A stretch of 64,000 nt of DNA from Trichoplax adhaerens (Eukaryota; Placozoa; Uniplacotomia; Trichoplacea; Trichoplacidae), in assembly GCF_000150275.1 (NCBI RefSeq), contig NW_002060951.1, forward strand, positions 2,941,333 through 3,005,332, given 5' to 3'. Below are positions 1-21,610 of the stretch, in pieces. The position numbers were made by a program, and so were the translations under genes. The notes beneath the pieces are model-generated. The model saw only the letters and a program-made list of their open reading frames with translations, searched no databases and was not told the origin of the DNA. The first letter of the stretch is position 1. Each line of letters begins with the position of its first letter.

Positions 1-346
<346 letters not shown>

Positions 347-386
347 TGTAGTAATTTCTGTAAAGTAATAACACAGTATTATTTGC

Positions 387-392
387 AATAAA
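387..392 (+). terminator. Poly(A) signal of RPS14
   Basis: An AATAAA hexamer lies 41 bases after the RPS14 stop codon, the expected position for the cleavage and polyadenylation signal of a short 3' UTR. Confidence 0.7.
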
Positions 393-942
393 GACGATGA
401 AACTATTTCAATGATAACTACTGGCAATTGATTCTGAGTTCTTGCTATGCTCATGTACTAATTACTGTAATTTGGGATATGGATGTTTTTGATGAAATTT
501 TAGTATAAATTCAGCAAAGAAACTTGATACAAGGCTTTGATTAGATACAACTAGTCCCCTTTACCGCTTCGCAGGGATTAATTTTATTATATCTATATGT
601 ATATTTCGTGTTACTATTAGGTATTTCAAATATTATTTGGGTATATTTATCGTACAGGTTTAGCGTAGTATTAGTACATTTATTTGTTATTTTTGATATA
701 TAAAATACTATAGTTACATCATGAAATTTTACGATCTTTTGAACGTAGAAATCGCTGTTTGGCAAGTATTTGTACCATTTGAGATATTTAGTGATCAGCT
801 GGTTGTCAAGTACAAGTTTAATCATAAAGCACATTTTCAGAAATTTAAAAGGAAATTTACTGTTTTATTGCATGGAGTATGTCTAATATGGTATAATACT
901 GTATGATTGTAAGGAACTTACTGCTGTTCTAGCTAAAGTACA
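393..942. other. Tail-to-tail intergenic gap, RPS14 / RUFY
   Basis: About 550 bases between the 3' ends of two convergent genes. It is AT-rich with only short chance reading frames, none of which resembles a known protein or extends through splice sites. No RNA gene was recognised. Confidence 0.6.
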
Positions 943-948
943 TTTATT
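943..948 (-). terminator. Poly(A) signal of the RUFY gene
   Basis: AATAAA on the minus strand about 185 bases downstream of the RUFY stop codon (1135-1133). Position and hexamer fit the 3' end of that transcript. Confidence 0.55.
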
Positions 949-1132
949 ATTAATACTTGTCAAAGAACAGACCAATCATTTTCTTATATTGTTGCAAAAC
1001 ATTTTAAGTACCATACAGAATTGAGTCATGTTTTTATAGTGAAATTGCTGCTGGTACAGTAATTACCAATTCCATGAGTCTTGGAACTTAGCAAGAGCAA
1101 TCAGGCTTTCTGGTTGATGTGCCAATTTGATT

Positions 1133-4100
1133 TTATTCTCGTTTTGCTGAGGCATTATATCGCGTCAGTAAAAACGTGTAACAGGCGTCGCATACGCGAA
1201 CTGGCTTCGCAGACGATGGTAGCGGCATATTATTATCAGAACAATTTCCACAAAAAACTCCACCACAGTGACGGCAATGGTGCTGTGATTGAAGATACAT
1301 CTAATTTAGAAAATAGATTTCGGCCCTGTGCTTTTCTAACGTTTAGGCTTACCTTTCTCCTTGAAACACTAAAGGATTTTTTACATTGCTGACAATCAGA
1401 GATTGCTTTATCGTCAATCCAGACGCTTTCCTAGACCGCAAATATGGTAGTAATATGCCTCCCGTTAACCTTAATACTGAAGATTATAACATTACAGAGT
1501 ATTGACTCTTTAAGTACAAAGTGACGTTCGTAATGATTTACACCATGATTTACAAATGCGGAGTATCTCCCTGAAAGTCGCTATTTATCTGTTTGAATGA
1601 CAAACAGGCATATTTGTACTCTAAGGCATAAAAATAAATTTAGATGCAAATAAAGGACGATTTCCAACTTATCTGTAGACTGTAGTAGCTTTATCCTACA
1701 ATATATAGTTTCTAATTTATTGAAGATAATGCGAAGGTTACAGCTCGTATTTTAGCTCTAACACTCAGTGAAACGGACTGTAGATCTCGTTGAGAAATAC
1801 CTCAGTGCTTTGTGCGTATATTGTAATATGATATTCAGTCTAATTGTAGAATTTGACGGTGTCGTTTATAAGTATTATAAGATTTTAATCTCGTGCACAA
1901 AATATAATAAATCACAGTATTTGTGACAGAGTTACGCTATTTCATCTGAGAAGCGTACTTCTTAGGCGCTCCTTACCGAAAATGCTTTTGATACTTCTTT
2001 ATAGTCTGAGGCTTTTAAGTGTGCTCTTAAAAAGAATTTGAAAAGAAAATGCGAATAAGCGATAGCGAAACAAATTTTAAATACGAGTAGTATAAGATGC
2101 GCCGCCATAAATACTTACTTGCTTAAATGTTCTCCCATTTCTATTAGGGCCTGGTTTTAATTATGAAGAGTGAATTGGATTGATTTAAATTATATAGTAG
2201 CAGATAATCTACTCAAACATTAATCTAGACGTACGTCTGCATTATTTAAAGAATGACGTAATCATAATAATTTCTGCTTTGATTGGTTTTATTACTAAAG
2301 AAATCGCGTAAGACCTATCAATATAGTACGGGGTATACTACAATGTATATAATTACGTATTTAAATGCTTATAGAATATCATAGTACAAGTCATATTGTA
2401 TAGCACTTAATTTTAAATAAACTTAATTTGTTTTGAAAGGCTTTTCTTATAAATAATATGTTAATTATTGCATAATTCATGAAACATTTTTTACGGTCAA
2501 GTGATTGTACATACTATAGTATTATCGGCATTAGTCATGGTTACGGCTTAGCTGAATGATTTTATTTGCTGGCTCTACCGTCTAACTACATGAGTGCCTA
2601 GTATTCTGATGGCAATATTTAGTATATTTTAAAACGTTTAGCTGAGACTTTGAGAAACAACCGAGAATATAGAGAATTGAATTAAGAGCACTATTTTACA
2701 TGTTTGCACATCCGTATTGATGATGTTGCTGTAACTGTACTTGTCTGATTATATCAAGATCATTCCTTAGAGGGTGTGAGAATGACATAAGAAAGAAAGA
2801 ATTACTAAAGAGTGAAATGAATACCTACGGTTCGTGCAATTACAACAGATACTCATGGTTACATATACGTTTTGCTGGTATAATTTTTACCAGTTTACTT
2901 ACGAGCTCACGCTCTTCGTAATTCTTTTGTAATTCCTTACATTTTTGTTCTAGTTCATTCATTTTCTAATAAGAGTTCGTAATTTTGAAGAAAGTCGGAA
3001 ATCTGATTAAGAACATAATCGTGGTGACTAATTAAATATCTATGGTATTTGAACCGTTAAAACGCACAGATTTATCTTTGTTTAGTTTCCGTTGACTGTC
3101 ACGCAGAATTTCGTTTTCTTTCTGCAAATCGGCAAGGGTTGCCTTTTAAATTAAATCCATTTAGATAAATTATTTTTGCAAAAAGCTACTTGAAAAATTT
3201 ATGAATTTAGCTAATTCAAAGCAAGAAAATATAGATGATTTATATGGAGTGACAGTGAAGCTGTAAACTTTTGTACCACGAATAATTCTGTAGTACACTA
3301 TACCTGAATATCATTTCTCTCCTGCAACTGCTGAGTTAGTTCTGATTGCAAGCTTGAGCTAACAGATGTAGCAAGCAATAAGTCAATTGCTTCGAATATA
3401 AATAGTTTAAAAATTGAATCAATTTTGTAAATTATGCGTAGTATAACCGAACCATTGTTCTTCCATCAGTTGTAGACGAAATTTTAGTTGCTCCGAGGCT
3501 TTTGTGTGTTTTTCTAATTCAATACCATTCGCTTCTTTGCTATTAAGAACTTCTGTTTTAGATAATACTACAATGCTAATTACAATAGCTTAAAACGATA
3601 CGAATGTAATTGTTTACGTTAATCGTAGGTCCCGTATTATACCATCTTTTTCATCACATCTCCTTTGCAGTGTGTCAATCAGATCTAGATTGGACTTGCT
3701 CGAGGAATTGGTATCCTGGTAGTAGGTACAAAATTTGTTCTATCTTAAGATCAATAATTAACTAAATGGTTGCGGATTTAAACGTGGTTGTCAATCTTAA
3801 CTCTACTTTGGAGGGACAGTACTTTCAAAGATATAAATCTTCGTTCTATATATACCTTGCTCTGCCATTCAATTAGCAGTTGCTTAACATCACCGAGCTG
3901 TTGTCTCAAAGCGCTTATTGTGTCATCTTTTTCATGGATACTTTGCCATGCTGCTTTTAGAGAAGACTGTACAATAAGCATAGAGTATGGAGATATGACT
4001 GATGAAAAGGATAATCATGATAAAGTGACCAGCATGCAGCCCCTCATTAACAATAACAAATCATTTACATTATTATATTCTTAAACCAACGATACGCTAT

Positions 4101-6777
4101 TGCTACTTATCTACAAATACTACGCAAAGCAATATAAAATGCAACATGTACTCAGTCTTATTACACTGGTTTCTTCTTTAGTTTTTAACAGGTCGCGTAC
4201 TTTTTCTTCTGCTTGCTAAAGCCAAAAGAAATATACTTAAGAGTTTTAAAATAAGTCAAGCACACACTGATCATCGCACTTTTATGGAATTTTAATTAAT
4301 CGCGTATTGTATTACATTTCGTAATTCCTTTTCATTTTCTACAGACTTTTGCAGTTTCGCGTATAGTTCTTCTAGACTAGTTCTAAAAATAGAACGATTC
4401 GGCAATTTAAGATTCTGTTACAGATTTTAAGGATAAGACTAAAGAATCTGCATATACTTTCTTTCATTAGCGGATTTTCTCTCAGCAGCAAGGTCCAATT
4501 CATGCTTCTGAAGATAAAGGTGATTAATTTCCGATTAATAGGACTGTTCTCGGAACTACAGAAATACACATTAAATTCATGTGGTAGATATGGAAATGAC
4601 ATCATTAACCGGTTAAATTACCATAGAAGCCTGCTGGAAATCTTTGTTGAGATTTGATATTATATTCTTCAATTTTTCATTTTGTTCTTTCTCACATTGG
4701 CCCTTTGCTAAAGCTATGGTTAAATTGTTGCTCATTTGCGTTGTTAACTGATTTGAAGAATCTAGTTTCTTCGTAAGCGTTGTGATAGTTGATCTACAGT
4801 ACAGGAAAAGAATTGGCATGCATAACAAATCATTCGGAATATTTGCACATCGATAGTAATACTTTACGAAATCTTTCAAGTTTAGCGGTAAGTTTACGTA
4901 GTTGAAAAAGCAACAAATAATATTTTCAAATTTATAGCAAAAAATCTATATTAAGCGAACTTTAAATTCCCATTTAATTCTTCTAAGTAACACTTTTGAT
5001 CAAGAATTGCATCATAGTCGGTGTTTTCCCTATGAGAAGCAATCAACTAAGTAAGGTGTAATGATTTTTGACAAAATAAGGCTCTTTAGTCATTGTATCC
5101 GGTAGCATTAATGTGTTTAACAAAGTTTTGGCGATCGATTAATTACATTACAATTGTAGTGTTCGAATTCTAGTTTTACCTGTTATTATCTTCACTACCT
5201 TCATATCCTACAGCATTTTCATCTTTGAAATACATGGATAAATTAATAACTAAGGGCTAGAATAATAAAACTTATATCACGGGTTTTGCCAATTTATTGC
5301 TGGCATTTCTTAACGGAATCGTAACTATCGATAGCTAAGTTTAACCTGTGTGTCTAAGTTAATGCCTTTCATTGGGATATTAATATCAATTACGTTCAGG
5401 CCAATCAATAAGCCAGCAATGACAGAACTTTCTTCATGCATCAGGGTCGCATAGCTTTCATAAAATTCGCTGAATAATTTGCAATCGATATAACACTAAG
5501 TAATTTTTATAGAGTATTGAAGAAGAAGCAAGGACAAAAGACATCTGTCTATGATATAAATTTTGAAGGCGCTTATGGCTTACCTTAAGAAATTATCTCT
5601 ACAATTGATAATTTTTAAGAAGTAAGTTGATAATTTTTTCTGCATTAAAGCAATTCTAAGCCAAGCTCGCCATCGACCTACATTCGATCTGAATATAGGA
5701 AATGTTTGGCATACGTGTGTGAAATAGATAGTTTAAAATGATGAGGAACTATTTATAACATCTTTTGTCCGATTCGTCTCGATGATTTTTAAATAATTAA
5801 ACGTCCACACAGTCGATAACATCAATAAACTTGATACTATAAGACTGTACCGCGTATGATTAGCAAAATCGCAGTATTTGTGTGAATTATACGTTGATTA
5901 ATTAGTAAAATGCTGCGAAGAATTAAACAGTTGCCTTTGAGCTCTTTCAGTAGCCTCTATAAAAATATCGCTTTTCATGCAGATAAAGGACTTAGTTATA
6001 TTCCCTATTTATTTATAGCGCTATATCTTCGAATCTCGATAAATCTTTCTGATATCAACATATGTAATAGCGGTGTTTACTGCACGACGATAATATAGTA
6101 ATAGCGTTTATTTTACATATCTGATACACGATTTTAGGACGAAATTATCATTTAACCCTTAATACAATTAGTAAGTGGCCGATATCAACAAATGGTTATC
6201 TAAGTTAAAATAAAGTAACTAATGTTATGGAAAGCTAGCGTTAAGGGCACATAGGGCTGACAATTAACATTAAGCAAACGATACAATCCTAGTTGCATAC
6301 CTAACACTTGGTAGGCTTCTACAACTACGAATGCTTTGATTTAGTTCTTCATCACAAGCAATCTTACAGTAGGCCTCGATTATATCCCAAGGTTCCTTAC
6401 GACGACCAAGAATCATTCGTTTACCTTATGTTAATACAGCATGAATTCGAGTAAAATAGCATGGAGTATTATTTATAACAATAAATTACAAAAACTCTTT
6501 ATGCAGTGTTTAGAAATTCTAGCAAACCTTTCAAGCCGTGTCGCAAAAGTAATTCCAACGCTACAAATAACTCAAGTAGCGGTGGAAAATCAGGGTTCTC
6601 CAGGTGTCTGCCTATCCTTAGGGAAGCATCAATAAGTGATTTAATACTTAGTTTAGACAAACTTAATATGTTTCTTCTCTCAATCAATCGAACAGGATCG
6701 TCCGGTGTGGCCACCGATAAGTCATGGTCTTCATCATAAATTGGATGAAAATCACTTGCATGAGATGGACTAGACAT
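1133..6777 (-). CDS. RUFY2: RUN and FYVE domain protein (RUFY1/2 family), complete
   Basis: Endosomal effector that links Rab/Arl GTPases (RUN) with PI3P membranes (FYVE). Eighteen exons join in frame to 601 codons (human RUFY2 is about 606): 6777-6528, 6424-6301, 5688-5584, 5469-5346, 5256-5180, 5029-4961, 4793-4622, 4507-4458, 4382-4316, 4215-4165, 3966-3856, 3715-3618, 3539-3453, 3358-3304, 3142-3068, 2965-2903, 1430-1353, 1282-1133. The RUN domain fills about residues 30-210 (LSKLSIKSLIDASL, RWRAWLRIALMQKK, IAGLLIGLNVIDINI). A long coiled coil follows (EKDDTISALRQQLGDVKQLL). The C-terminal FYVE finger has WIDD, paired CxxC, RRKHHCRHCG and VCDAC, so all zinc ligands and the PI3P-binding basic patch are present. 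An intron splits RRK from HHCR. Start ATG 6777-6775 is the first plausible Met ahead of the RUN domain. Several donors are GTTNGC-type rather than GTAAGT. Family certain; paralogue assignment (RUFY1 or 2) is not. Confidence 0.93.
1431..2902 (-). other. Unusually long RUFY intron before the FYVE exons
   Basis: A 1,472-base interval between the last coiled-coil exon and the first FYVE exon; the other introns of the gene are mostly 60-600 bases. Joining the flanking exons directly keeps frame and gives a normal protein length. Donor-like sites at about 2117 and 1964 (GTAAGT and GTAAGG on the minus strand) follow short open stretches, but neither keeps frame alone, so I do not call them exons. 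Confidence 0.5.
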
Positions 6778-7447
6778 TTTGAGGATCGGTAATTTGTCTC
6801 GTTTGTTATTAACACAAACACAAACACAAACAGTACAGTATGTTGTACAGTACTGTATCATTTTCCCATCTTTCTAATGTACTGTACTGCACGTACAGTA
6901 CTGTACTGTACTGTACAGTATAGTACTGTACAGTACTGTACACTGTATCAAACGTACAGTACAGTACAGTATCAATCGCTGAAAGTGCGGAGCTCTAAGG
7001 ACTGTGCATCGTTGGTGTACGGGTGAATAACTATTTCACTATCATTTCAACTTCAATTAATTAAGTACAGTACAGTATCTTCTGCTATACAGTACTCATT
7101 TAAAGTCAAGATCTGGTTGGTTCGCATTTCATTTGGTTCGAGTCAGTTTATTCGAGGAAATTTATCCAGATATTCAGGTTCGAGCTAAGTCAAACTACCG
7201 ATTTGTTTTATTGTAGCACTTTGTTGGCTGTACAGTATACCAAAGACCACTGGTCTGGTACATGCGCGTAAATAGCACTATAATAAATAGATAGATAAAT
7301 TAAAATTAAAATTATTATTTATCGGTATGCGCCTAAAATCGTATATTACTATACGTACATAGTCGCACACCGCATATTGTAACTACAACAATAGCTTTAA
7401 ATTTAATTTTTTTTATTGCAATGAATAGTCCACTCTAGATTTAGGCG
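6778..7447. promoter_or_regulatory. Divergent promoter region, RUFY (-) / STK36 (+)
   Basis: The 670 bases between the start codons of two head-to-head genes must hold both promoters and 5' UTRs. It contains a short ACACAA-type simple repeat (about 6811-6829), a dense cluster of GTAC-based palindromes (about 6830-6975 and 7063-7095), and non-coding sequence. No TATA box can be assigned with confidence. Confidence 0.6.
6832..6975. repeat. GTACAGTACTGTAC palindrome cluster A
   Basis: Overlapping copies of the perfect palindromes GTACAGTACTGTAC and GTACTGTACAGTAC, with shorter TACAGTAC pieces between, at about 6832-6975 and again near 7063-7095 and 7220-7240. The same motif family recurs in other intergenic regions of this window. 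Copies are of variable length and spacing rather than a regular tandem array, so long hairpins can form. Confidence 0.8.
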
Positions 7448-17005
<9,558 letters not shown>

Positions 17006-17410
17006 TGATCGAAATGAAAAATTTGCTGTTATCTTACTGATGTGGCGACGCGTTTTATTTATTTTATATTGTATGTACTTGAAATAATTAGTAACGTGTA
17101 AAATTAGTTGAGCCTTGATGGTATCAGTGATTGTCATAAATACCATAGTGGTATAAGTGGCAAACATTTTATTATCATGAATGACATAAAAGGTTTTATA
17201 AACGATACTTTTGTAACATGTTTAGAACTATTAATTGGATGGTCGTTTGCTATGTTCTTCATTTTATTAATTGATTTTCTAGTTTTGAACGTACCGATAA
17301 GTTAGTTGTATAACTATTAAGAGTGCTGTTTGAACTTCTATAATACGAACCGTACTTTACTATACTGTACAGTATATAGTATATAACATATACTGTATAC
17401 TGAAGGAACA
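17006..17410. other. Tail-to-tail intergenic gap, STK36 / THOC6
   Basis: About 400 bases between two convergent stop codons, holding both 3' UTRs. It includes one small patch of the GTAC palindrome family (about 17350-17402). No canonical AATAAA was found for STK36. Confidence 0.6.
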
Positions 17411-20345
17411 TTAGTACGAGCATGTACACTGGAAAGAGGTAGTTTTATAAAAGAAATTGATGAAGATATCGATCATGATGGAATTTCCAGCTGTACATAG
17501 CACCTAGGAAGGAAAAAGATGTTAGGTAGTTAATAGTGATTCGATGAATAATAAATTATTTCATAATTAGTTGATTCTATCCCACCGGTTTACTATTAAG
17601 ATTCTCATTTATTTGGATTGCGAAATTTGGAGATGACGAAGTAGGAATAGTTGCGGTAACTTCACCATTAATAGTAGTATGTGTTACGTGGTGGTTATCC
17701 CCTACTGTAATGAACTAGATAGAAAGCACATTGCATTTAAGTTACATTACCATTGACGTTTACCTAACAGGCTAAAACTTTATCAGTATAATAATTCCAT
17801 AAATCTAACCGGAGGTACGTACATTTCCATCGTAAAAGACTACGTCACGAACACAAGCGGTTATATCATTGCAGCTCGATGTAAGAGTTCTAGACTGCAG
17901 GTGCCAAATAGATAGACCAGTAGCTCCACCACATGCCTAGAAATGACGATATATGAAAATACTTGATAATAGCGAAGGTATCAATTCGATAACAACTGGA
18001 CGTTATGTTGAAAAGTTATTGAAACTATAGATAATTTTAATTATAATTGAAAAATCATTGCTTGAGAATGTATATTTATACATTATATATTATATACATT
18101 AGCTGATAATCCTAATCGCTTGCTAGGTGAGAAATATATCCGACTATTTTATTGGCATCAAAATTACTTTAACTCGGAACTATCATCTGAGATACTAATG
18201 CAACTTACCATCCAGTTACCATCAGTATCGGTTGCCATAGCAGAAATCCATTTGCCACCTCCATGATGGCTTAGTTGCTAAAGCATGAAATCAGAAACTT
18301 TTAGATTGTCAACATCATATAATCTAATTATTCTCGGTATCTCTCATATGCTTGAAGGTTACGCTACATATTGAAGTAAAATAGTAATAAAATATTGTAC
18401 GTACTGGTCAGCGATTTATGAGAAGTAGAATTAATTTTTACCTGATGTTTGTAAGGTTCAATTATAGCAATTTGAGAGGGCTTACGATTATCTACACCGC
18501 GAAATGATTTGATGTATGAAAGTAAAGCAGCGATGAATATTGTGATAATGTAAAAGTATCTATTATGGGTTATTACCCCAAAATCGTACTGATCCATCTT
18601 CAGAGGAGCTAATACACGCCTTCGATTGGGGATCTAAGACTATGCTATGTATGCTGTCCTCATGACCAACCATGCTGCACTGAAATTTAAGTTAACATAA
18701 TTAATACATCTTCATGAGCTTTTACAATCTATGCGAAATGCATTCTGTTAACCTTATTGTGTCCACTTTTCAAATCGTAACCATAAATTCTCCCATCTCC
18801 GCAACCACAATATAGGATATTTTCCTACAGAACGTAATTATAATGATAACCAAAGGGTGCTTCGTTAAAAAAATTTATCAACTGTATAACATAATTGAAC
18901 AGCTCCTAATGGAAAATTTATTATCTAACTGATCTAGAGTTAGCTACAGCAGCGTATTATTAACTACAACACATACAAGCTTATTCGGGTGCTATAAGCA
19001 AATTATGAATAGTAGGATAATTCGGTACCTCTTCATTCCAAACCAGAGAATTGACTTGCGCTGATTTATATTGTTTACTGAGGTCGTAAAGTAGTTTAAT
19101 CATCGTCATAAGCGTATTCGTTATTGTAGTTAAAAATCTCGTAAAGTCAAGACTTATATGAGATATTTCTATCAATACATGATACTTGTTTATAGATAAA
19201 TGATATGAATCGGTTTCTACCTCGACGGAATGTAGATTTTCCATACTTCATGAATATCCTATTTATTAGCAGTTTTTGATCTCACGCACAACATCACAAT
19301 TTAACACTCTTTCTAAATTATTTCCTATCTAATAAAATCTTAAAATTGTGACTTACCTTATCAAGAATCTCGCTCCATTTATAGCCAACAATTCTATCTA
19401 ATATACCACTTCAAAAAAAAGATAAGTAAGAAGAATAAAATATTCAGCATTACAATGAGGTAATGAACTCGTCTGCTAATTTTAATGTGTTACTGGTGTA
19501 TGATTATGAAAAAAGTTTAATTACGATACAGAGAATCAGTGTTTATTCTTTCTAGGAAATTTGTGTAGAGTTATTATATAGTACTGTAAGGGGCTACGAT
19601 GTAATAGGTAGGCAATTCCTGTCTGATTATAATTACAGTATATTATTTATTGAATTTATTAGGTCTCACCAAACAAGATATGTTGAAGTTGACGTTAAAG
19701 CATAAATGGGTCCAGAATGCACTACACCGATACAAAAAAATATGCATATGTAATTAGCCAAAGCATCTACATATCTAAGTTAAAAATTTATCCAATAAAT
19801 TAAATTTTATAATACTGTACAGCTGACTTATACAGTACTACATATAAATCTATTTTGACCCAGCCGTATAGCCCCTGCTGTGTCCTTGTTTATATAGTAA
19901 GCTTGACGAAGTAAGAATATCGCTGGCTTTACAATTTAGCCAGAAATGAAATGTTCTCATTCCGTAAGTCAATTTTAATACAACCTTGAATAATGCGTTT
20001 GATAATTTCTTTTTCCTTAGCTAGTACTGTCGAATTAAGGGCAGACTCTAATCTAAGAAGTCGGTTGATGGTATTAGTGGAATCTTTATTAAAAGCAAAC
20101 TGTAATGTTTGAAGATCCTTTTACTCATCGTGATTGAAAGCTGTAATTTATATTTTTATCATATATGAATATTGATAACAACTAAGAATAATTTACAGTT
20201 CAGTGATGAGTAACTTATCAACAACTTACTGAAATATAAAGATTCGACCAAAGTTGTCGCCTGCAGCTAGTAATTTTCCACATGGAGAGTAACATAGCGA
20301 ATATACTACGCCATACATATCCATGCGTTCTGCTAGGATTGCCTT
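17411..20345 (-). CDS. THOC6: THO complex subunit 6 (WD40), possibly with a damaged splice donor
   Basis: THOC6 is the WD40 subunit of the THO/TREX complex, which couples transcription to mRNA export in the nucleus. Exons: 20345-20230, 20052-19985, 19721-19670, 19408-19357, 19028-18984, 18824-18753, 18679-18577, 18491-18442, 18277-18209, 17936-17810, 17704-17586, 17503-17411, together 322 codons (human 341 residues). Family matches include YSPCGKLLAAGDNFGRIFIF, VHSGPIYALTS, KWSEILDK, EDGSVRFW, GKWISAMATDTDGNWM, LSIWHLQSRT, PTSSPNF and the C-terminal LCTAGNSIMIDIF. The first coding residues are probably on an unfound upstream exon, or translation starts at the Met at 20324-20322. The weak point is exon 5 (19028-18984): its acceptor is poor and the base following GAA lacks the G of GTAAGC, so no canonical donor exists there. 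Identity is firm; that exon is tentative. Confidence 0.88.
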
Positions 20346-20996
20346 CTATAAAAATGAGGCTATTTAGCTTGTAATTGTCATTCATTCACATCGGAAAACC
20401 GTATAAGTTTCACAAAACGTAAAGGTGATTTAATACAATTATAAATCAAATTTTAATGTAAGTTTGTTGGTTTGTTATTAAGGTACAGTACTTATCGTGA
20501 TATTTACGATAAATTCTTTGATATGCATGCAGTGACGGAAAGTGGATAAGCGGATAGGGTATTCTGTTTGAAAATTTTGATTTTGTAATTTCTCTCAAGA
20601 AATACCATATTTTTATACGTAAGCGTATTATGTAGTGTAACTAATTATGGAAAGGTAAGGTATTGTGGTTAGATCAATAGTGTTCATCTCATATGATGCT
20701 CAGGGCTCTTGTGATCTAAAATACAGCAACTTACACGTGTGCATGTGTGCAATCTCGGATGTGAAACTATGGAAAGTACTATTTACTATATACCTGTAGA
20801 TGTACTGCAATATACTACAGTAAAATACGGTACCGTTACCTGCATGGTAAGGATGGGTATTAAAATTAACCGATGCGAATTTTAGCACTATACGCTAGAT
20901 TAAGGTTGGTTGTTCAGTGCATAATTTTGTAACTAACTACTGTACTGTACATTGATAACTATTAACTAAGGAATTTATAAATTACGTGTATTATCA

Positions 20997-21029
20997 CGGA
21001 CTTCTAGATCTCGGAGATTTAGAAGTCCG
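20997..21029. repeat. Near-perfect hairpin (10-bp arms, extendable to about 16 bp)
   Basis: CGGACTTCTA (20997-21006) is mirrored by its exact reverse complement TAGAAGTCCG (21020-21029). The inner sequence continues the pairing with one wobble-type mismatch almost to the centre. It lies in the THOC6 5' flank. It could be a small RNA hairpin, a transposon remnant or a chance inverted repeat. Confidence 0.6.
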
Positions 21030-21353
21030 CGGTATTATCCAGCACACTTTATACCACAGTCTTGCTACTAGATTGAGTAACAGCAGTTGAACACAATTTA
21101 CTGTTAAATCCTCAAACAAAGTCACAATATGAACTTCTAAATCGCCTACAGTGCAACATAAAAAACTACTATTCTTACCTCGTATTTGTCCATGTGATGA
21201 TATATATTGCTCCTTTATTTACTGTAAAAGTTACAATCAGCTACATTTATTGATTTGTCTTAGCGTGAGTTCACAGTCAGTTAAAACTAAACTTTAAGCT
21301 TGAACTTACAGTTAATAACTCTTACATTTTTAGTTTACCATTTATAAAGCGTC

Positions 21354-21610
21354 TACAGTACTGTACAGTGTACAGTAACTTGATCTCCTGAAAAAGAAAG
21401 TACGGTACTGTACAATACTATTAGGGAAATGACAGGACCGACAGTACTGTACAGTGCACAGTACCGTAGCATCAGACCTCTATGTACTGTACAGTATATT
21501 GCATACCATACAGTACTGTACAGTACCTACTGTACCTGTCTTGATCTACAGTATGTAGCTATCTACTGTACTGTACTGTACTGTATATTGTCGTTTATAA
21601 TCATACAGTA
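21354..21610. repeat. GTACAGTACTGTAC palindrome cluster B
   Basis: Repeated TACAGTACTGTACAGT-type palindromes in the THOC6 upstream region, with outliers at 21768-21840, 22018-22048 and 22268-22308. Same family as the clusters near 6.9, 29 and 49 kb. Units are degenerate at their edges but centres are perfectly self-complementary. Confidence 0.8.

Noticed and set aside
1081-1392. 103-codon plus-strand reading frame
   Set aside because: It is antisense to the two FYVE exons of the RUFY gene on the minus strand, which explain the openness.
2110-2155. Candidate RUFY exon with a strong GTAAGT donor
   Set aside because: Including it breaks frame, whereas direct joining of flanking exons gives a normal 601-residue protein.
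7120-7200. tRNA-like GGTTCGA boxes
   Set aside because: No A box at the correct distance and no cloverleaf pairing.
19028-19244. Upstream extension of THOC6 exon 5 (KSAQVNSLVWNEE)
   Set aside because: The only phase-0 acceptor compatible with exon 4 is at 19029; the longer frame has no matching acceptor, though the exon remains tentative.
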